From ZLKRG08 sp964565165 (GTDB lineage Bacteria; Actinomycetota; Actinomycetes; Nanopelagicales; Nanopelagicaceae): a DNA stretch of 12,510 nucleotides. Position 1 is the first letter of the stretch; each line of letters opens with the position of its first letter. The translations under genes and the position numbers were made by a program. Location of the stretch: contig CAZMDJ010000031.1 in the NCBI GenBank assembly GCA_964565165.1, forward strand, positions 1 to 12,510, in the 5' to 3' direction. This document shows, piece by piece, positions 1-7,695 of the stretch. A model generated the notes under the pieces. That model made no database searches, was not told where the DNA came from, and saw only the letters and a program-made list of their open reading frames with translations.

Positions 1-450
1 GAGATGTCCATTAATTTTCTCAATAGGAACACCGCGAACGATATTGCTAAAAGCGACGCCCCAAAGAAGTGCTGGAACTGCACTTGAAATAACAATTGCA
101 ATATCCCAACGTTGACGCCACTCTGCCTTGCCATACTTGCTGCGGTATTCAAAAGCCACACCGCGAACAATCAAGCCAACTAGAATCAAAAATAGCGGTA
201 AGTAGAAGCCGCTAAATAAAGTTGCATACCACTCAGGGAAAGCAGCGAATGTTGCGCCGCCTGCAACTAGTAACCAAACTTCATTTCCATCCCAAAGCGG
301 GCCAAGCGTTGTAATTACCGCGCGGCGATCCGCTTCATTTGATGAAACTTGAGGAAGAAGCATTCCAACACCAAAGTCGAAACCTTCAAGGACGAAGTAA
401 CCAATCCAAAGTACTGCAATTAGCAGGAACCAAACTGTCTGTAGATCCAT
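1..450 (-). CDS. cydB: Cytochrome bd ubiquinol oxidase subunit II (5' part, cut by window edge)
   Basis: The first 150 codons of CydB read on the minus strand from an ATG at 450-448 and run off the left edge without a stop. CydB pairs with CydA in the membrane-bound cytochrome bd quinol:O2 oxidoreductase, a high-affinity terminal oxidase. Visible family landmarks are the N-terminal helix leading into GFDFGVG (about residues 23-29) and GPLWDGNEVWL (about 50-60), followed by hydrophobic helices and a charged stretch near EYRSKYGKAEW. A strong Shine-Dalgarno (AAGGAGGG) lies 9-10 bases before the ATG and overlaps the cydA stop codon, so translation is probably coupled to cydA. The cydA-cydB gap is 15 bases, as in an ordinary cydAB operon. 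The reading frame is clean here, unlike in cydA. The rest of the gene, and any cydCD, would lie to the left of the window. Confidence 0.95.
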   Translation of the reverse strand, partial: MDLQTVWFLLIAVLWIGYFVLEGFDFGVGMLLPQVSSNEADRRAVITTLGPLWDGNEVWLLVAGGATFAAFPEWYATLFSGFYLPLFLILVGLIVRGVAFEYRSKYGKAEWRQRWDIAIVISSAVPALLWGVAFSNIVRGVPIEKINGHL

Positions 451-465
451 TTTTCCACTCCCTCC

Positions 466-1870
466 TTAGTAACTCATCGCTAGTGGTTTATCTGAACTAC
501 CGCCGATTTCTGTCGGTTCGGTATACGGAACATGATCATCTGGACCAAGTTTGATTGCGCGAAGCATGATCTTCATTTCGATCGCTGCAAGTACACCGTA
601 AAGAAGTACATAACCAATCAAAGTTGTCCAAAGTGCGCCGACTCCAACTTGCGGGCTAACGCCATCTGCAGTCTTTGCTAAACCAAATACTGTCCATGGT
701 TGACGAGCAGTTTCGGTAAAGATCCAACCAAATGAGTTAGCAAGAAGTGGAAGAAATGGCATCCAGATCATTGCCGGCGCAAACCATTTCGCAGTTGGAA
801 CACCGCGACGGCGAAGTTGCCAGAGTGTAAGTAGCGCAAAGAACGCTGCGATTACACCAAAACCAATCATCAGACGGAAACCCCAATATGCCATTGGAAT
901 ATTTGGTTTGTAATTTCCTGGACCATACTGATCTTCATATTTAGCTTGTAAGTCATTAATGCCTTCAACTGTTCCGTTGAAATCACCGGTTGACATAAAT
1001 GATAGGAACTTAGGTACACCAATTTGGAATACTGAACGTGAACCATCAAGTGTTCCGATTGTTAATAAAGAAAAAGGCGCAGCGCTGGTTGTGTCATATA
1101 ACGCCTCTGCCGCTGCCATCTTCATTGGCTGCTGCTCTGTCATTACGCGTGCAGACCAATCGCCTGTTACGCCAACTGCCAGGAAGCTAATTAGAACTGT
1201 AACAAGACCAAGTTTTAGAGTTGGTTTCAGAACTTCTTCATGGCGCTTCTTTGCAAGTAGATAACCAGATACACCGACCATAAATCCGCCAGCAGTAAAT
1301 GCAGCAAAAGCCATGGTGTGTAAATGTTGCAAGCGCAGTTTTCTGAGTAAGTACTGCGACGATATCTGTTAACTCTGCACGACCTTTTTCGGCATTCATT
1401 GTGTAACCGACTGGATGTTGCATCCATGCATTGGCTGCCAAAATAAAGTAAGCAGATAGAACTGTTCCGGTTGCTGCCAACCAGATTGAAGCTAAGTGCA
1501 ACTTCTTAGGTAAGCGATCCCAACCAAAGATCCACATTCCGAGGAATGTTGATTCGAGGAAGAATGCAAGCAAACCTTCCATCGCAAGTGGGGCACCAAA
1601 AATATCGCCGACAAAACGTGAATAGCTCGACCAGTTCATTCCGAATTGAAACTCTTGAACAATGCCGGTAACAACGCCCATTGCAAAGTTAATTAAGAAT
1701 AACTTTCCGAAGAACTTAGTTGCGCGAAGGTACTTCTCATTTCCCGTGCGATACCAAGCGGTCTGTAGACCTGCGACTAAGAAACCGGTACCGATAGTGA
1801 TCGGTACAAATAGGAAGTGATAGACAGTTGTCGCAGCGAACTGCCATCGGGCTAGAGCCAGTGCATCCAT
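466..1870 (-). pseudogene. cydA: Cytochrome bd ubiquinol oxidase subunit I, frameshifted as written
   Basis: CydA is split over two minus-strand frames. The 5' part starts at ATG 1870-1868 with an AAGGAG site just upstream. It carries His18 (the E. coli His19 heme ligand), Glu98 and Glu106 in EGLLAFFLES (E. coli Glu99/Glu107), and stays homologous to about residue 184, ending ...TALATFT. The 3' part resumes as HTMAFAAFTAGGF at about 1318 and continues to the stop at 468-466. It contains the Q-loop pattern QQPMKMAAAEAL, FRLM with the Met heme b558 ligand, and ARQPW where the family usually has GRQPW. Adding two bases (one AC unit) to the short AC run near 1316-1321 gives TFTHTM, aligned to E. 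coli FVHTV with its His186, and one protein of about 468 residues with a short Q-loop. The TTG at 1332 that could open the second frame is not a credible start. Both halves look fully conserved, so this is either a very recent mutation or a sequence error. Confidence 0.9.
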
Positions 1871-2036
1871 AAAACTCTCCTTGATCCGTTATGGAACCTG
1901 TAGGAAAGTCTTCTCGTTTGAGCGCAAATTGGGCCGAAATCCGCGAGTGGAAGCCCTACTCAGGAGACGATTTCGCTCACACGAGGAGTTCAAGTAAAGT
2001 CTGACCCTGTAATCAACCGATTGAAGGAGACAAGCA
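1871..2036. promoter_or_regulatory. Divergent cydA / rpmB intergenic region
   Basis: This 166-base spacer separates cydA (minus) from rpmB (plus) and must hold both promoters. On the plus strand, TAAAGT at 1995-2000 fits the actinobacterial TANNNT -10 pattern and would give a leader of about 30 bases before the rpmB GTG. GAAGGAGA at 2023-2030 is the rpmB ribosome binding site. On the minus strand AAGGAGAG directly precedes the cydA ATG. I cannot pick a convincing -35 box for either gene, and I see no clear operator, riboswitch or small gene here. Confidence 0.4.
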
Positions 2037-2228
2037 GTGGCATCTGTATGCGAAATCTGCGGCAAAGGCCCTAGCTTTGGAAACAACGTTTCACACTCAC
2101 AGGTGAAGACACGTCGTCGTTGGAATCCAAACATCCAGCGTGTACGCGTATTCCTAAATGGCCGTTCAACACGCCAGAACGTCTGCACCTCATGCCTAAA
2201 GGCTGGCAAGGCAGCACGTACCAAGTAA
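2037..2228 (+). CDS. rpmB: 50S ribosomal protein L28, zinc-binding type
   Basis: This 63-residue basic protein is ribosomal protein L28 of the large subunit. The N-terminus MASVCEICGKGPSFGNNVSHS, the central KTRRRWNPNIQRV and the C-terminal CTSCLKAGK are diagnostic. Two CXXC pairs (CEIC at residues 5-8 and CTSC near 51-54) mark the zinc-ribbon form, as opposed to the cysteine-free paralogue that some Actinobacteria use under zinc limitation. The start is GTG at 2037 with GAAGGAGA spaced 6 bases upstream. The gene stands alone on the plus strand and ends at a strong hairpin 14 bases beyond its stop. Its place beside the thiL region agrees with the conserved actinobacterial gene order. Confidence 0.97.
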   Translation: MASVCEICGKGPSFGNNVSHSQVKTRRRWNPNIQRVRVFLNGRSTRQNVCTSCLKAGKAARTK

Positions 2229-2242
2229 TTATTAGCAGTTAC

Positions 2243-2271
2243 AAAAAAGCGCCCTCATGGGGCGCTTTTTT
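2243..2271. terminator. Bidirectional rho-independent terminator between rpmB and the NMO-like gene
   Basis: A perfect 12-bp stem (2243-2254 with 2260-2271; AAAAAAGCGCCC against GGGCGCTTTTTT) encloses a 5-base loop. The GC core is flanked by A6 on one side and T6 on the other, so the hairpin has a U-tract in either direction. It serves rpmB on the plus strand and the convergent NMO-like gene on the minus strand, whose stop codon (2272-2270) touches the outer edge of the stem. Confidence 0.93.
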
Positions 2272-3697
2272 ATTTAGAGACTGTTACCGAACTCAGTAAC
2301 CACTTAACGGCATCATCTGCGCCGTAACCATCTGGGTGGCTCTTCAATAAAACCTTTGCACCTTCAATATCGCTACCCAAGGTAACGATCGGCGCTTCTA
2401 CATATCCGTCTTTACGAACCTGTGGCAGACCAATATTCGCCATCAAACCATTACATAGACATTTACGTCCATCAATATCTTCTACTGCTCCGCCCTTTTT
2501 AAGGAACTGGTCATCTGGTTCGGATGGGCAGCGATAAATAGTGCGACCTGATTCAGAGATCGCAGCTTCACGTAGATATCCAAGATCGCAGAGCTTTGGA
2601 CGCGCTGTAAATCCTTCTGGGGTTGAAGTATGTCCTTCAAGTTTTGCAATCTTAATTGGGAAAGAAGTTGGCGATGCAAGCACATCAGTTTTAACTTCCA
2701 ATGTATTGCTCTTTAACTTATCTAATAACTGCTTGCGAGTCTTATCGCTAAAGCCTGAGTGATTTGAAATCGCAAATAAAGTTCCGACCTGTACGCCAGC
2801 TGCACCTTGATCAAGTGCATCTTTAACACGTTCTGGGCTGCCATAAGTACCTGCCAACCAGAATGGAAGTTCTAGCTTCTTCATCTTTTCAATATCAGCA
2901 ATATCTTTCGGACCATAAATTGGTTCGCCATTTGCATCGAACTCCCACTTGCCGCGTGGTGGCGCATTGTGTCCGCCTGCAGAGTTATGTTCGATGATAA
3001 ATCCATCAGGGCGAGTCTCTTCATCGCGAGCAAGATATGCGCCAAGTACATCAACAGAGATAATTGCTAGGAACTTTGGCTTCTTGATCTTTGTGCCAGC
3101 CGGGACGAAATCAAGTGGATTAATAGTCGTTGCTACTGGTGAACCACCAATTACTTCAACTGGAACAGATCCAACATCGAGTTTAATGATCTGACGAATT
3201 AGCTTTGGAAGTTCGCGTGGAATACCAGCGCCCATAATTATGTAATCAACTCCAGCTAACATCGCGCCAAATACGCTTGCTGCCGTTGTCATTTGAATCT
3301 TATGTAAGAAGTTAATGCCGACTAAGCCGTCGTGACCTTCTTTTGCTAACCAAACTTCTACGAAGTTAGCAACAATTAAAATCTCTTGCGCATCGCGCTT
3401 CTGTTCCAGAGTAATTTTCGGAACCATGATGTAAGGAGTCTCTGCAGCTTTGCCGCCTTCAACAAAATACTTATCAAGAATCTTCTTAACAATCTCTTGG
3501 TTTGGAAATGCTGCTAGCGCGCGACGGGTCATTCCGGTTTTGTCGCCGTCTTGAAGGCGACGTGCCATTACGTTATCGATTGCAGTACCTGAAACCACGC
3601 CAAGTTGTCCTTGAAGTGAAACTGTTTTAGCTAATTCCCAGTTGGAGACAGCGATGCCCATTCCGCCTTGAATGATTACAGGCAAACGTTCTGACAT
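2270..3697 (-). CDS. Nitronate monooxygenase / 2-nitropropane dioxygenase-like FMN enzyme (long form)
   Basis: A 475-residue protein with the TIM-barrel fold signals of the nitronate monooxygenase / PfaD-like flavoprotein group. These are IIQGGMGIAVS at residues 8-18, VIGGSPVATT at 183-191, EHNSAGGH at 236-243 (matching the family EAGGH motif, with His243 as candidate catalytic base), LAGTYGSPERV at 281-291 and GVQVGTLFAIS at 301-311 (FMN phosphate region). It is about 100-150 residues longer than classical nitronate monooxygenases. The extra C-terminal part holds four cysteines, C370, C390, C413 and C415, the last two in CLCNGLMANIGL, which suggests a metal or Fe-S site. The substrate is unknown: nitronate oxidation, enoyl reduction as in PfaD, or another flavin reaction are all possible. 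The ATG start lies 22 bases after the thiL stop, with a modest GGAG about 13 bases upstream. The gene is probably cotranscribed with thiL. Confidence 0.8.
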   Translation of the reverse strand: MSERLPVIIQGGMGIAVSNWELAKTVSLQGQLGVVSGTAIDNVMARRLQDGDKTGMTRRALAAFPNQEIVKKILDKYFVEGGKAAETPYIMVPKITLEQKRDAQEILIVANFVEVWLAKEGHDGLVGINFLHKIQMTTAASVFGAMLAGVDYIIMGAGIPRELPKLIRQIIKLDVGSVPVEVIGGSPVATTINPLDFVPAGTKIKKPKFLAIISVDVLGAYLARDEETRPDGFIIEHNSAGGHNAPPRGKWEFDANGEPIYGPKDIADIEKMKKLELPFWLAGTYGSPERVKDALDQGAAGVQVGTLFAISNHSGFSDKTRKQLLDKLKSNTLEVKTDVLASPTSFPIKIAKLEGHTSTPEGFTARPKLCDLGYLREAAISESGRTIYRCPSEPDDQFLKKGGAVEDIDGRKCLCNGLMANIGLPQVRKDGYVEAPIVTLGSDIEGAKVLLKSHPDGYGADDAVKWLLSSVTVSK

Positions 3698-3719
3698 CCA
3701 ACCTGCCTCTCCGTGACGA

Positions 3720-4652
3720 TCAGAAGTGTTTCCAACCGGGTTGCGGTGTCGCTACATGGAGAAGTCTAATGCCACTACCTGGCAGTACCTTCCCAATTTC
3801 GAAGCCTTTAAGCGCGCGACCGGTAGCTAAGAAAACATGGTCTTCGCCACCACTGAGAATTAAGTCGAATACTGAGACATTTAGATGTTCGGCAGTCTGT
3901 GAAAGTTCTAAGAAATCTGGATGCTTTGAAATCAGGTCAGCATCTATTTCAAATTGCACGCCAGATGCATCTGCCATCTGTTCTCCTTGGATTAATAACG
4001 AATCACTGATATCGCACAGTGAGTTTGCGTTGATTGCAATCTGTTCCGCATTGTCATAATCAACTGAAGGTGCGCGATGTTCTGAAATTGCAAAATCAAC
4101 GGAACCACCACGGATATCTTGTGAGAGCGCAACTAATCCTGCTGCTGACCAACCAGGTAAATTTGAAATATAAATTGAATCGCCAACTTGAGCACCACTT
4201 CGCAAGATTGGTTTTGCGCACTCACCTATCGCGGTAATTGAGATAACAATTTTCTCTGCTTTAGATAGATCTCCACCAATTACTTGTGCGCCAGCAATAT
4301 GCGCTTCATGTGCGATTCCGCGAGCGACATCGAGCATCCATTCAAGTTCTTCATTGCCGGTTGCCGCCATTGCTACCGTTAAATATTTAGGTCTTCCCCC
4401 CATGGCATAAATATCTGCGAGGTTGGCTGCCGCAACTTTTCGCCCGATCTCCTGCGCACTAGACCAATTAACTTTAAAGTGAACATCTTCGACTGCCATA
4501 TCAGTGGTAACCACAACCGAGGTTTCAGGTCGTGAAACAACCGCGGCATCATCGCCAATTCCGACTAGTAAATCTGAGTTTGCTTCGGCAAATATTTCAG
4601 AGATGTTAAATATCAGCTCTCGTTCGCTCCATTTCGGAAAATTACTAGCCAC
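3720..4652 (-). CDS. thiL: Thiamine-monophosphate kinase
   Basis: ThiL phosphorylates thiamine monophosphate with ATP to give thiamine diphosphate, the last step of cofactor synthesis in the cytosol. The 310-residue length is normal. Family motifs in order are GIGDDAAV (31-38), TTDMAVEDVHF (49-59, Mg/ATP-binding acidic residues), AAANLADIYAMGG (74-86), GGDLS (126-130), CDISDSL (213-219, where a Gly is more usual in place of the second Ser) and LSGGEDHVF (266-274). The start is GTG at 4652; no in-frame upstream alternative fits. There is no good ribosome binding site, but TAGGTT at 4664-4659 sits 6 bases before the GTG, where a -10 box of a leaderless transcript would lie. It heads a two-gene unit with the NMO-like flavoprotein and diverges from the RAM-domain gene. 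Confidence 0.95.
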   Translation of the reverse strand: MASNFPKWSERELIFNISEIFAEANSDLLVGIGDDAAVVSRPETSVVVTTDMAVEDVHFKVNWSSAQEIGRKVAAANLADIYAMGGRPKYLTVAMAATGNEELEWMLDVARGIAHEAHIAGAQVIGGDLSKAEKIVISITAIGECAKPILRSGAQVGDSIYISNLPGWSAAGLVALSQDIRGGSVDFAISEHRAPSVDYDNAEQIAINANSLCDISDSLLIQGEQMADASGVQFEIDADLISKHPDFLELSQTAEHLNVSVFDLILSGGEDHVFLATGRALKGFEIGKVLPGSGIRLLHVATPQPGWKHF

Positions 4653-4700
4653 AGGTAAAACCTATGGGATAAGTTTGCTTTAGGGAAAAAAGGAGAAATC
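4653..4700. promoter_or_regulatory. Compact divergent promoter region, thiL / RAM-domain gene
   Basis: Only 48 bases separate the two divergent starts. On the minus strand TAGGTT (4664-4659) fits TANNNT and would start the thiL mRNA at or next to its GTG. On the plus strand TAAGTT (4670-4675) is a candidate -10 for the downstream gene, leaving a short leader with AAAAAAGGAGAAA (4684-4696) as ribosome binding site. The two candidate boxes are 5 bases apart, so the promoters would compete for polymerase. No convincing -35 boxes are visible. This is inference from pattern and spacing. Confidence 0.45.
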
Positions 4701-4943
4701 ATGTCAGTTCAGGCATACATCTTGATTCAAACTGAGGTCGGCAAAGCATCATCAGTTGCACAAGCAGTTTCAGGAATCTCTGGAGTAACACTCGCAGAAG
4801 GCGTTACCGGTCCTTACGATGTAATCATGCGTTGCGAAGCTCCATCAATGGAAGATTTCGGTCGCGTAATTCTTGGAAAGGTACAAGCAGTACCAGGAAT
4901 TACTCGCACACTAACTTGCCCAGTTACAGGCAACTTTCACTAA
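4701..4943 (+). CDS. Stand-alone Lrp/AsnC ligand-binding (RAM) domain protein
   Basis: This 80-residue protein corresponds to the C-terminal effector-binding half of Lrp/AsnC regulators, with an ACT-like alpha-beta sandwich and no helix-turn-helix. The segments AYILIQTEVGKA, VAQAVSGISGVTLAEGVTGPYDVIMRCE and ILGKVQAVPGITRTLTCPV match the RAM pattern: the first strand, a helix, the GxYDvi strand, then a helix leading to a last strand with the 'pGI.rT.T' signature. Proteins of this type form dimers and larger rings that bind amino acids; what this one does is not known. A strong AAGGAG precedes the ATG by 6 bases. Actinobacteria often keep such a gene beside thiL and ddl, which supports it as a real conserved gene. 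Its stop (4941-4943) overlaps the ddl stop on the opposite strand, leaving no room for a terminator. Confidence 0.9.
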   Translation: MSVQAYILIQTEVGKASSVAQAVSGISGVTLAEGVTGPYDVIMRCEAPSMEDFGRVILGKVQAVPGITRTLTCPVTGNFH

Positions 4944-5932
4944 TTACTCTTATTTAACGCAGTCTCTATTAGTGCGCTAATGATCTCTGTGTAACCCAAC
5001 CCGCTTACGCCCCAAAGTTTTGGAAATACTGACTTTGGTGTAAATCCAGGCATGGTATTTAGTTCATTAATAATGATCGCGTCATCATCGGTATAAAAGA
5101 AATCAACTCTTGCAAGACCCGAACAACCAAGTGCGATAAATGCTTCGATGGCAGCTTCTTGTAAATCAGATGCACGCTTTACATTTGCTGGCGCAACCAC
5201 AGTTGTGGCGTTATCTAAATACTTCGCTTCAAAATCATAGAACTCAAACTTCGAATCAATTTGAATTTCGCCCGGAACTGAACATTGAACTTTTCCATCT
5301 TTTTCCAGAACAGCGCATTCAACTTCGCGACCAACAATCGCCTTTTCTAGCATTACTTTGCTGTCATATTTAAATGCATCGTTAACAGCTGCTACTAGTT
5401 GTTCAGCGCTCTTTACTTTATGAGTTCCTCTTGATGAACCCCCACGCGCTGGCTTAACAAAGAGTGGATAGCCGATTCCGTGATCTTTGATCTCTTCACC
5501 TTTGCGAAGTACAACTCCAGGTGCAACGGAGATGCCATGTGCAATAAAGATCTGCTTTGCGAAGTGTTTATCCATAGCAACAGCAGAAGCAAGTACGCCA
5601 TTTCCTACATAAGGAATATCGAGCATTTCGAAGAGACCTTGAATAGTGCCATCTTCACCGAAAGGGCCATGCAAGATTGGGAAAACTACATCTGCCTTAA
5701 TCTGATCAATTGCGATCGCAGGCGCATTCTCTGGCACTTCAGGAAGCTGGCCATCTTTAATTTCAAATTTAGTATCCGTTGGAAGTGAAACCCATTTACC
5801 GCTCTTTGTGATTCCGATAAGTGATGGGTTGTACTTACTGCGATCGATTGCAGTAACTACTCCGCTTGCAGAGACGCAGCTAATCTCATGTTCGCTACTT
5901 CGGCCGCCGCAGATAATGGCAACATTAATCAC
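4940..5932 (-). CDS. ddl: D-alanine--D-alanine ligase
   Basis: Ddl is an ATP-grasp enzyme that joins two D-alanines to make the dipeptide end of the peptidoglycan precursor, in the cytosol. The 330-residue protein shows GGRSSEHEIS (9-18), HGPFGEDGTIQGL (88-100), the ATP-binding loop VKPARGGSSRG (159-169), YDFEAKY (232-238, the tyrosine-containing loop typical of D-Ala rather than D-lactate ligases), RVDFF (275-279) and INELNTMPGFT (288-298) with the Mg-binding Glu and Asn. The start is GTG at 5932 in a GTGA overlap with the gpsA stop (TGA 5931-5929), so translation is likely coupled. It is the last gene of the plsC-gpsA-ddl unit. Its TAG stop (4942-4940) overlaps the convergent RAM-domain gene by 4 bases. 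Confidence 0.96.
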   Translation of the reverse strand: MINVAIICGGRSSEHEISCVSASGVVTAIDRSKYNPSLIGITKSGKWVSLPTDTKFEIKDGQLPEVPENAPAIAIDQIKADVVFPILHGPFGEDGTIQGLFEMLDIPYVGNGVLASAVAMDKHFAKQIFIAHGISVAPGVVLRKGEEIKDHGIGYPLFVKPARGGSSRGTHKVKSAEQLVAAVNDAFKYDSKVMLEKAIVGREVECAVLEKDGKVQCSVPGEIQIDSKFEFYDFEAKYLDNATTVVAPANVKRASDLQEAAIEAFIALGCSGLARVDFFYTDDDAIIINELNTMPGFTPKSVFPKLWGVSGLGYTEIISALIETALNKSN

Positions 5933-6930
5933 TCGGCAAAACCTTCCGCTCTAGTGCTGATCTCCATGATCCGCTTAAATGCATCGCGAGGTGTAATGGT
6001 TCCGGCAACCACATCTGCAACTGCTTCAATGATTGGAACTTCAACGCCAACACGGTGAGCTAACTCTAGAGCCGCACGCGATGTTGATACGCCTTCTACC
6101 GTCTTAGCAACGCGAGTTCGAGCGTTCTCAAGTGATTGAGTTTCTCCTAAAACTTCACCAAAGGTACGGTTTCGTGAAAGTGGCGAGCCACAGCTTGCAA
6201 CTAAATCTCCCATACCTGCAAGGCTGGCAGCAGTTAAAGGATCAGATCCATGTGCAGCGCACATACGTGAAATTTCATTTAAGCCACGAGTGATCAACAT
6301 CGACTGTGTATTTTCACCGAACCCCATACCGATTGCCATGCCAACAGAGAGCGCGATAACGCTTTTAATGGCACCAGCTAATTCACAGCCCATCACATCC
6401 GTAGATGTGTAAACGCGGTAGTAATCAGTTGTGAAAATCTTTTGAATATCTACCGCAACTGATAGATCGCTAGAGGCTACTACTGCACCAGCTAATTGGC
6501 GCATTGAAAGTTCATCGGCCAAGTTGGGTCCAGTAATAAGTGCAAACTTAATATCTCCCCAAATTTCAGCTACTACTTCTGAAACTCGGAGATCTGTATT
6601 TAGTTCGATACCTTTAAGAGTACTAACCACCACAGCGTTCTGATTGATAAATGGCTTCCATTCCTCCAGCATCGAACGAAGTTGCTGAGTTGGAATGGCT
6701 AATACATAAATCTCAGAATGGCTAAAAGCAGCCTTAATATCGCTGGTTGCAGTCAATGAGCTTGGAAGGTTAATGCCTTTTAAATACTTATCGTTTGTAT
6801 GTTGCTCATTAATTTCTGAAACAACGTCAACGCTTCGAGCCCAGAGCAGAACATCATTTCCGGCATCGCTTAATACTTGTGCCAATGTGGTGCCCCAAGC
6901 GCCAGCTCCGATAACGGTAACTCTCTTCAT
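5929..6930 (-). CDS. gpsA: NAD(P)-dependent glycerol-3-phosphate dehydrogenase
   Basis: GpsA reduces dihydroxyacetone phosphate to sn-glycerol 3-phosphate, the backbone for phospholipids. With the ATG at 6930 it is 333 residues long. Motifs are GAGAWGTTLA in the N-terminal Rossmann fold (8-17), STLKGIE with Lys106 (103-109), GPNLADE (134-140), GCELAGAIKSVIAL with the catalytic Lys189 (181-194), and AGMGDLVASC plus SPLSRNRTFG (238-258). A GTG one codon upstream (6933) would create a GTGA overlap and is an equally possible start; I prefer the ATG because MKRVTVIGAG is the usual N-terminus. The plsC stop TGA (6932-6930) shares its last base with this ATG, so the two genes are translationally coupled. 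It sits next to the acyltransferase that acts on its product pathway. Confidence 0.96.
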   Translation of the reverse strand: MKRVTVIGAGAWGTTLAQVLSDAGNDVLLWARSVDVVSEINEQHTNDKYLKGINLPSSLTATSDIKAAFSHSEIYVLAIPTQQLRSMLEEWKPFINQNAVVVSTLKGIELNTDLRVSEVVAEIWGDIKFALITGPNLADELSMRQLAGAVVASSDLSVAVDIQKIFTTDYYRVYTSTDVMGCELAGAIKSVIALSVGMAIGMGFGENTQSMLITRGLNEISRMCAAHGSDPLTAASLAGMGDLVASCGSPLSRNRTFGEVLGETQSLENARTRVAKTVEGVSTSRAALELAHRVGVEVPIIEAVADVVAGTITPRDAFKRIMEISTRAEGFAE

Positions 6931-7688
6931 CACTGGCGATTTTTTCTAAAGTTACCGGTTCTTGGCAAATTTGACTTACGTAAATCAAATAATTGCGCTG
7001 GTGCAGGCTCATTTCGAAGTTCACCGACCATATCTGCCAATATTCTCATCGCGTAATTGGTCGCCTCTTCCATTGCAGCTGGATCATCAACTTTTCCTGC
7101 CCACTTTGAAAGTTCAATTGGATCGCCGCACTTTAAAGCAACTGGCTTTGGCGGAAATATTTTTAGAAACTTTGAATATGGCGCCAAGATTTTATGATCG
7201 CCCCATTGCGCAACTGGAATCAAAGGAGCGCCAGCTGCAATTGCTAAACGAACCGCACCAGTTTTTCCGGTCATTGGCCAAAGTTCTGGATCGCGTGTAA
7301 GTGTGCCTTCTGGATAAATTCCAATTGCATGGCCCATCTTTAACGCAGCAATTGCTTCGCTTAAGGCGACAGCTGCGCTATTACTTTCTCGCTTTACCGG
7401 AATCTGTTCTGCTTTGTATAGAACCCAACCAACTACTGGAATTTTAAAAACTGCTTCTTTGCCAATGAACCTAAGGGCTCTACCGTTTTCAAAGAAGTAA
7501 TGTGCAAAGACAAGCGCATCTAAATATGAAACGTGATTACTGTAGAAAACTACCGGGCCACTCTTAGGAATCTTCTCGGTATTAAGCCAGGTGCGTTTCG
7601 TAATCAATCGCAAGATTGGCATCAGAATGCCAGCGCCAATTCGGAAACCGAAATTAATACCTAGTGGTTTACCCGACGGCGGTTTCAT
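6930..7688 (-). CDS. plsC: 1-acyl-sn-glycerol-3-phosphate acyltransferase family protein (PlsC-like)
   Basis: A 252-residue acyltransferase of the PlsC/LPLAT family, which transfers fatty acyl groups in phosphatidic acid synthesis at the inner face of the membrane. Motif I is NHVSYLD (His52 and Asp57, the HX4D catalytic pair), motif II lies around GKEAVFKIPVVGW, motif III is YPEGT (125-129), and IPVAQWG (about 157-163) fits motif IV. An N-terminal hydrophobic stretch (FRIGAGILMPILRL) could anchor it to the membrane. I chose the ATG at 7688 over a TTG seven codons upstream, because TAGACT (7701-7696) then falls 7 bases before the ATG as the -10 of a leaderless transcript and there is no Shine-Dalgarno for either start. 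It opens the plsC-gpsA-ddl unit. Acyl donor and exact acceptor cannot be read from sequence. Confidence 0.9.
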   Translation of the reverse strand: MKPPSGKPLGINFGFRIGAGILMPILRLITKRTWLNTEKIPKSGPVVFYSNHVSYLDALVFAHYFFENGRALRFIGKEAVFKIPVVGWVLYKAEQIPVKRESNSAAVALSEAIAALKMGHAIGIYPEGTLTRDPELWPMTGKTGAVRLAIAAGAPLIPVAQWGDHKILAPYSKFLKIFPPKPVALKCGDPIELSKWAGKVDDPAAMEEATNYAMRILADMVGELRNEPAPAQLFDLRKSNLPRTGNFRKNRQ

Positions 7689-7695
7689 GGTGGTT

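Noticed and set aside
959..1264. Plus-strand open frame of 101 codons opposite cydA
   Set aside because: It is antisense to the conserved CydA helices, has no ribosome binding site and no recognisable protein features.
1227..1335. Programmed ribosomal frameshift in cydA as the leading explanation
   Set aside because: I see no classical slippery heptamer, and a 2-base repeat contraction explains the join more simply. It is kept only as a minor alternative in the finding.
1227..1427. Third minus-strand frame at the cydA frameshift
   Set aside because: Its translation matches nothing in CydA; the two real frames meet directly without it.
1889..2224. Minus-strand open frame of 111 codons opposite rpmB
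   Set aside because: It overlaps the whole of rpmB, which is unmistakable, and its product is Arg/Cys-rich with no family signal.
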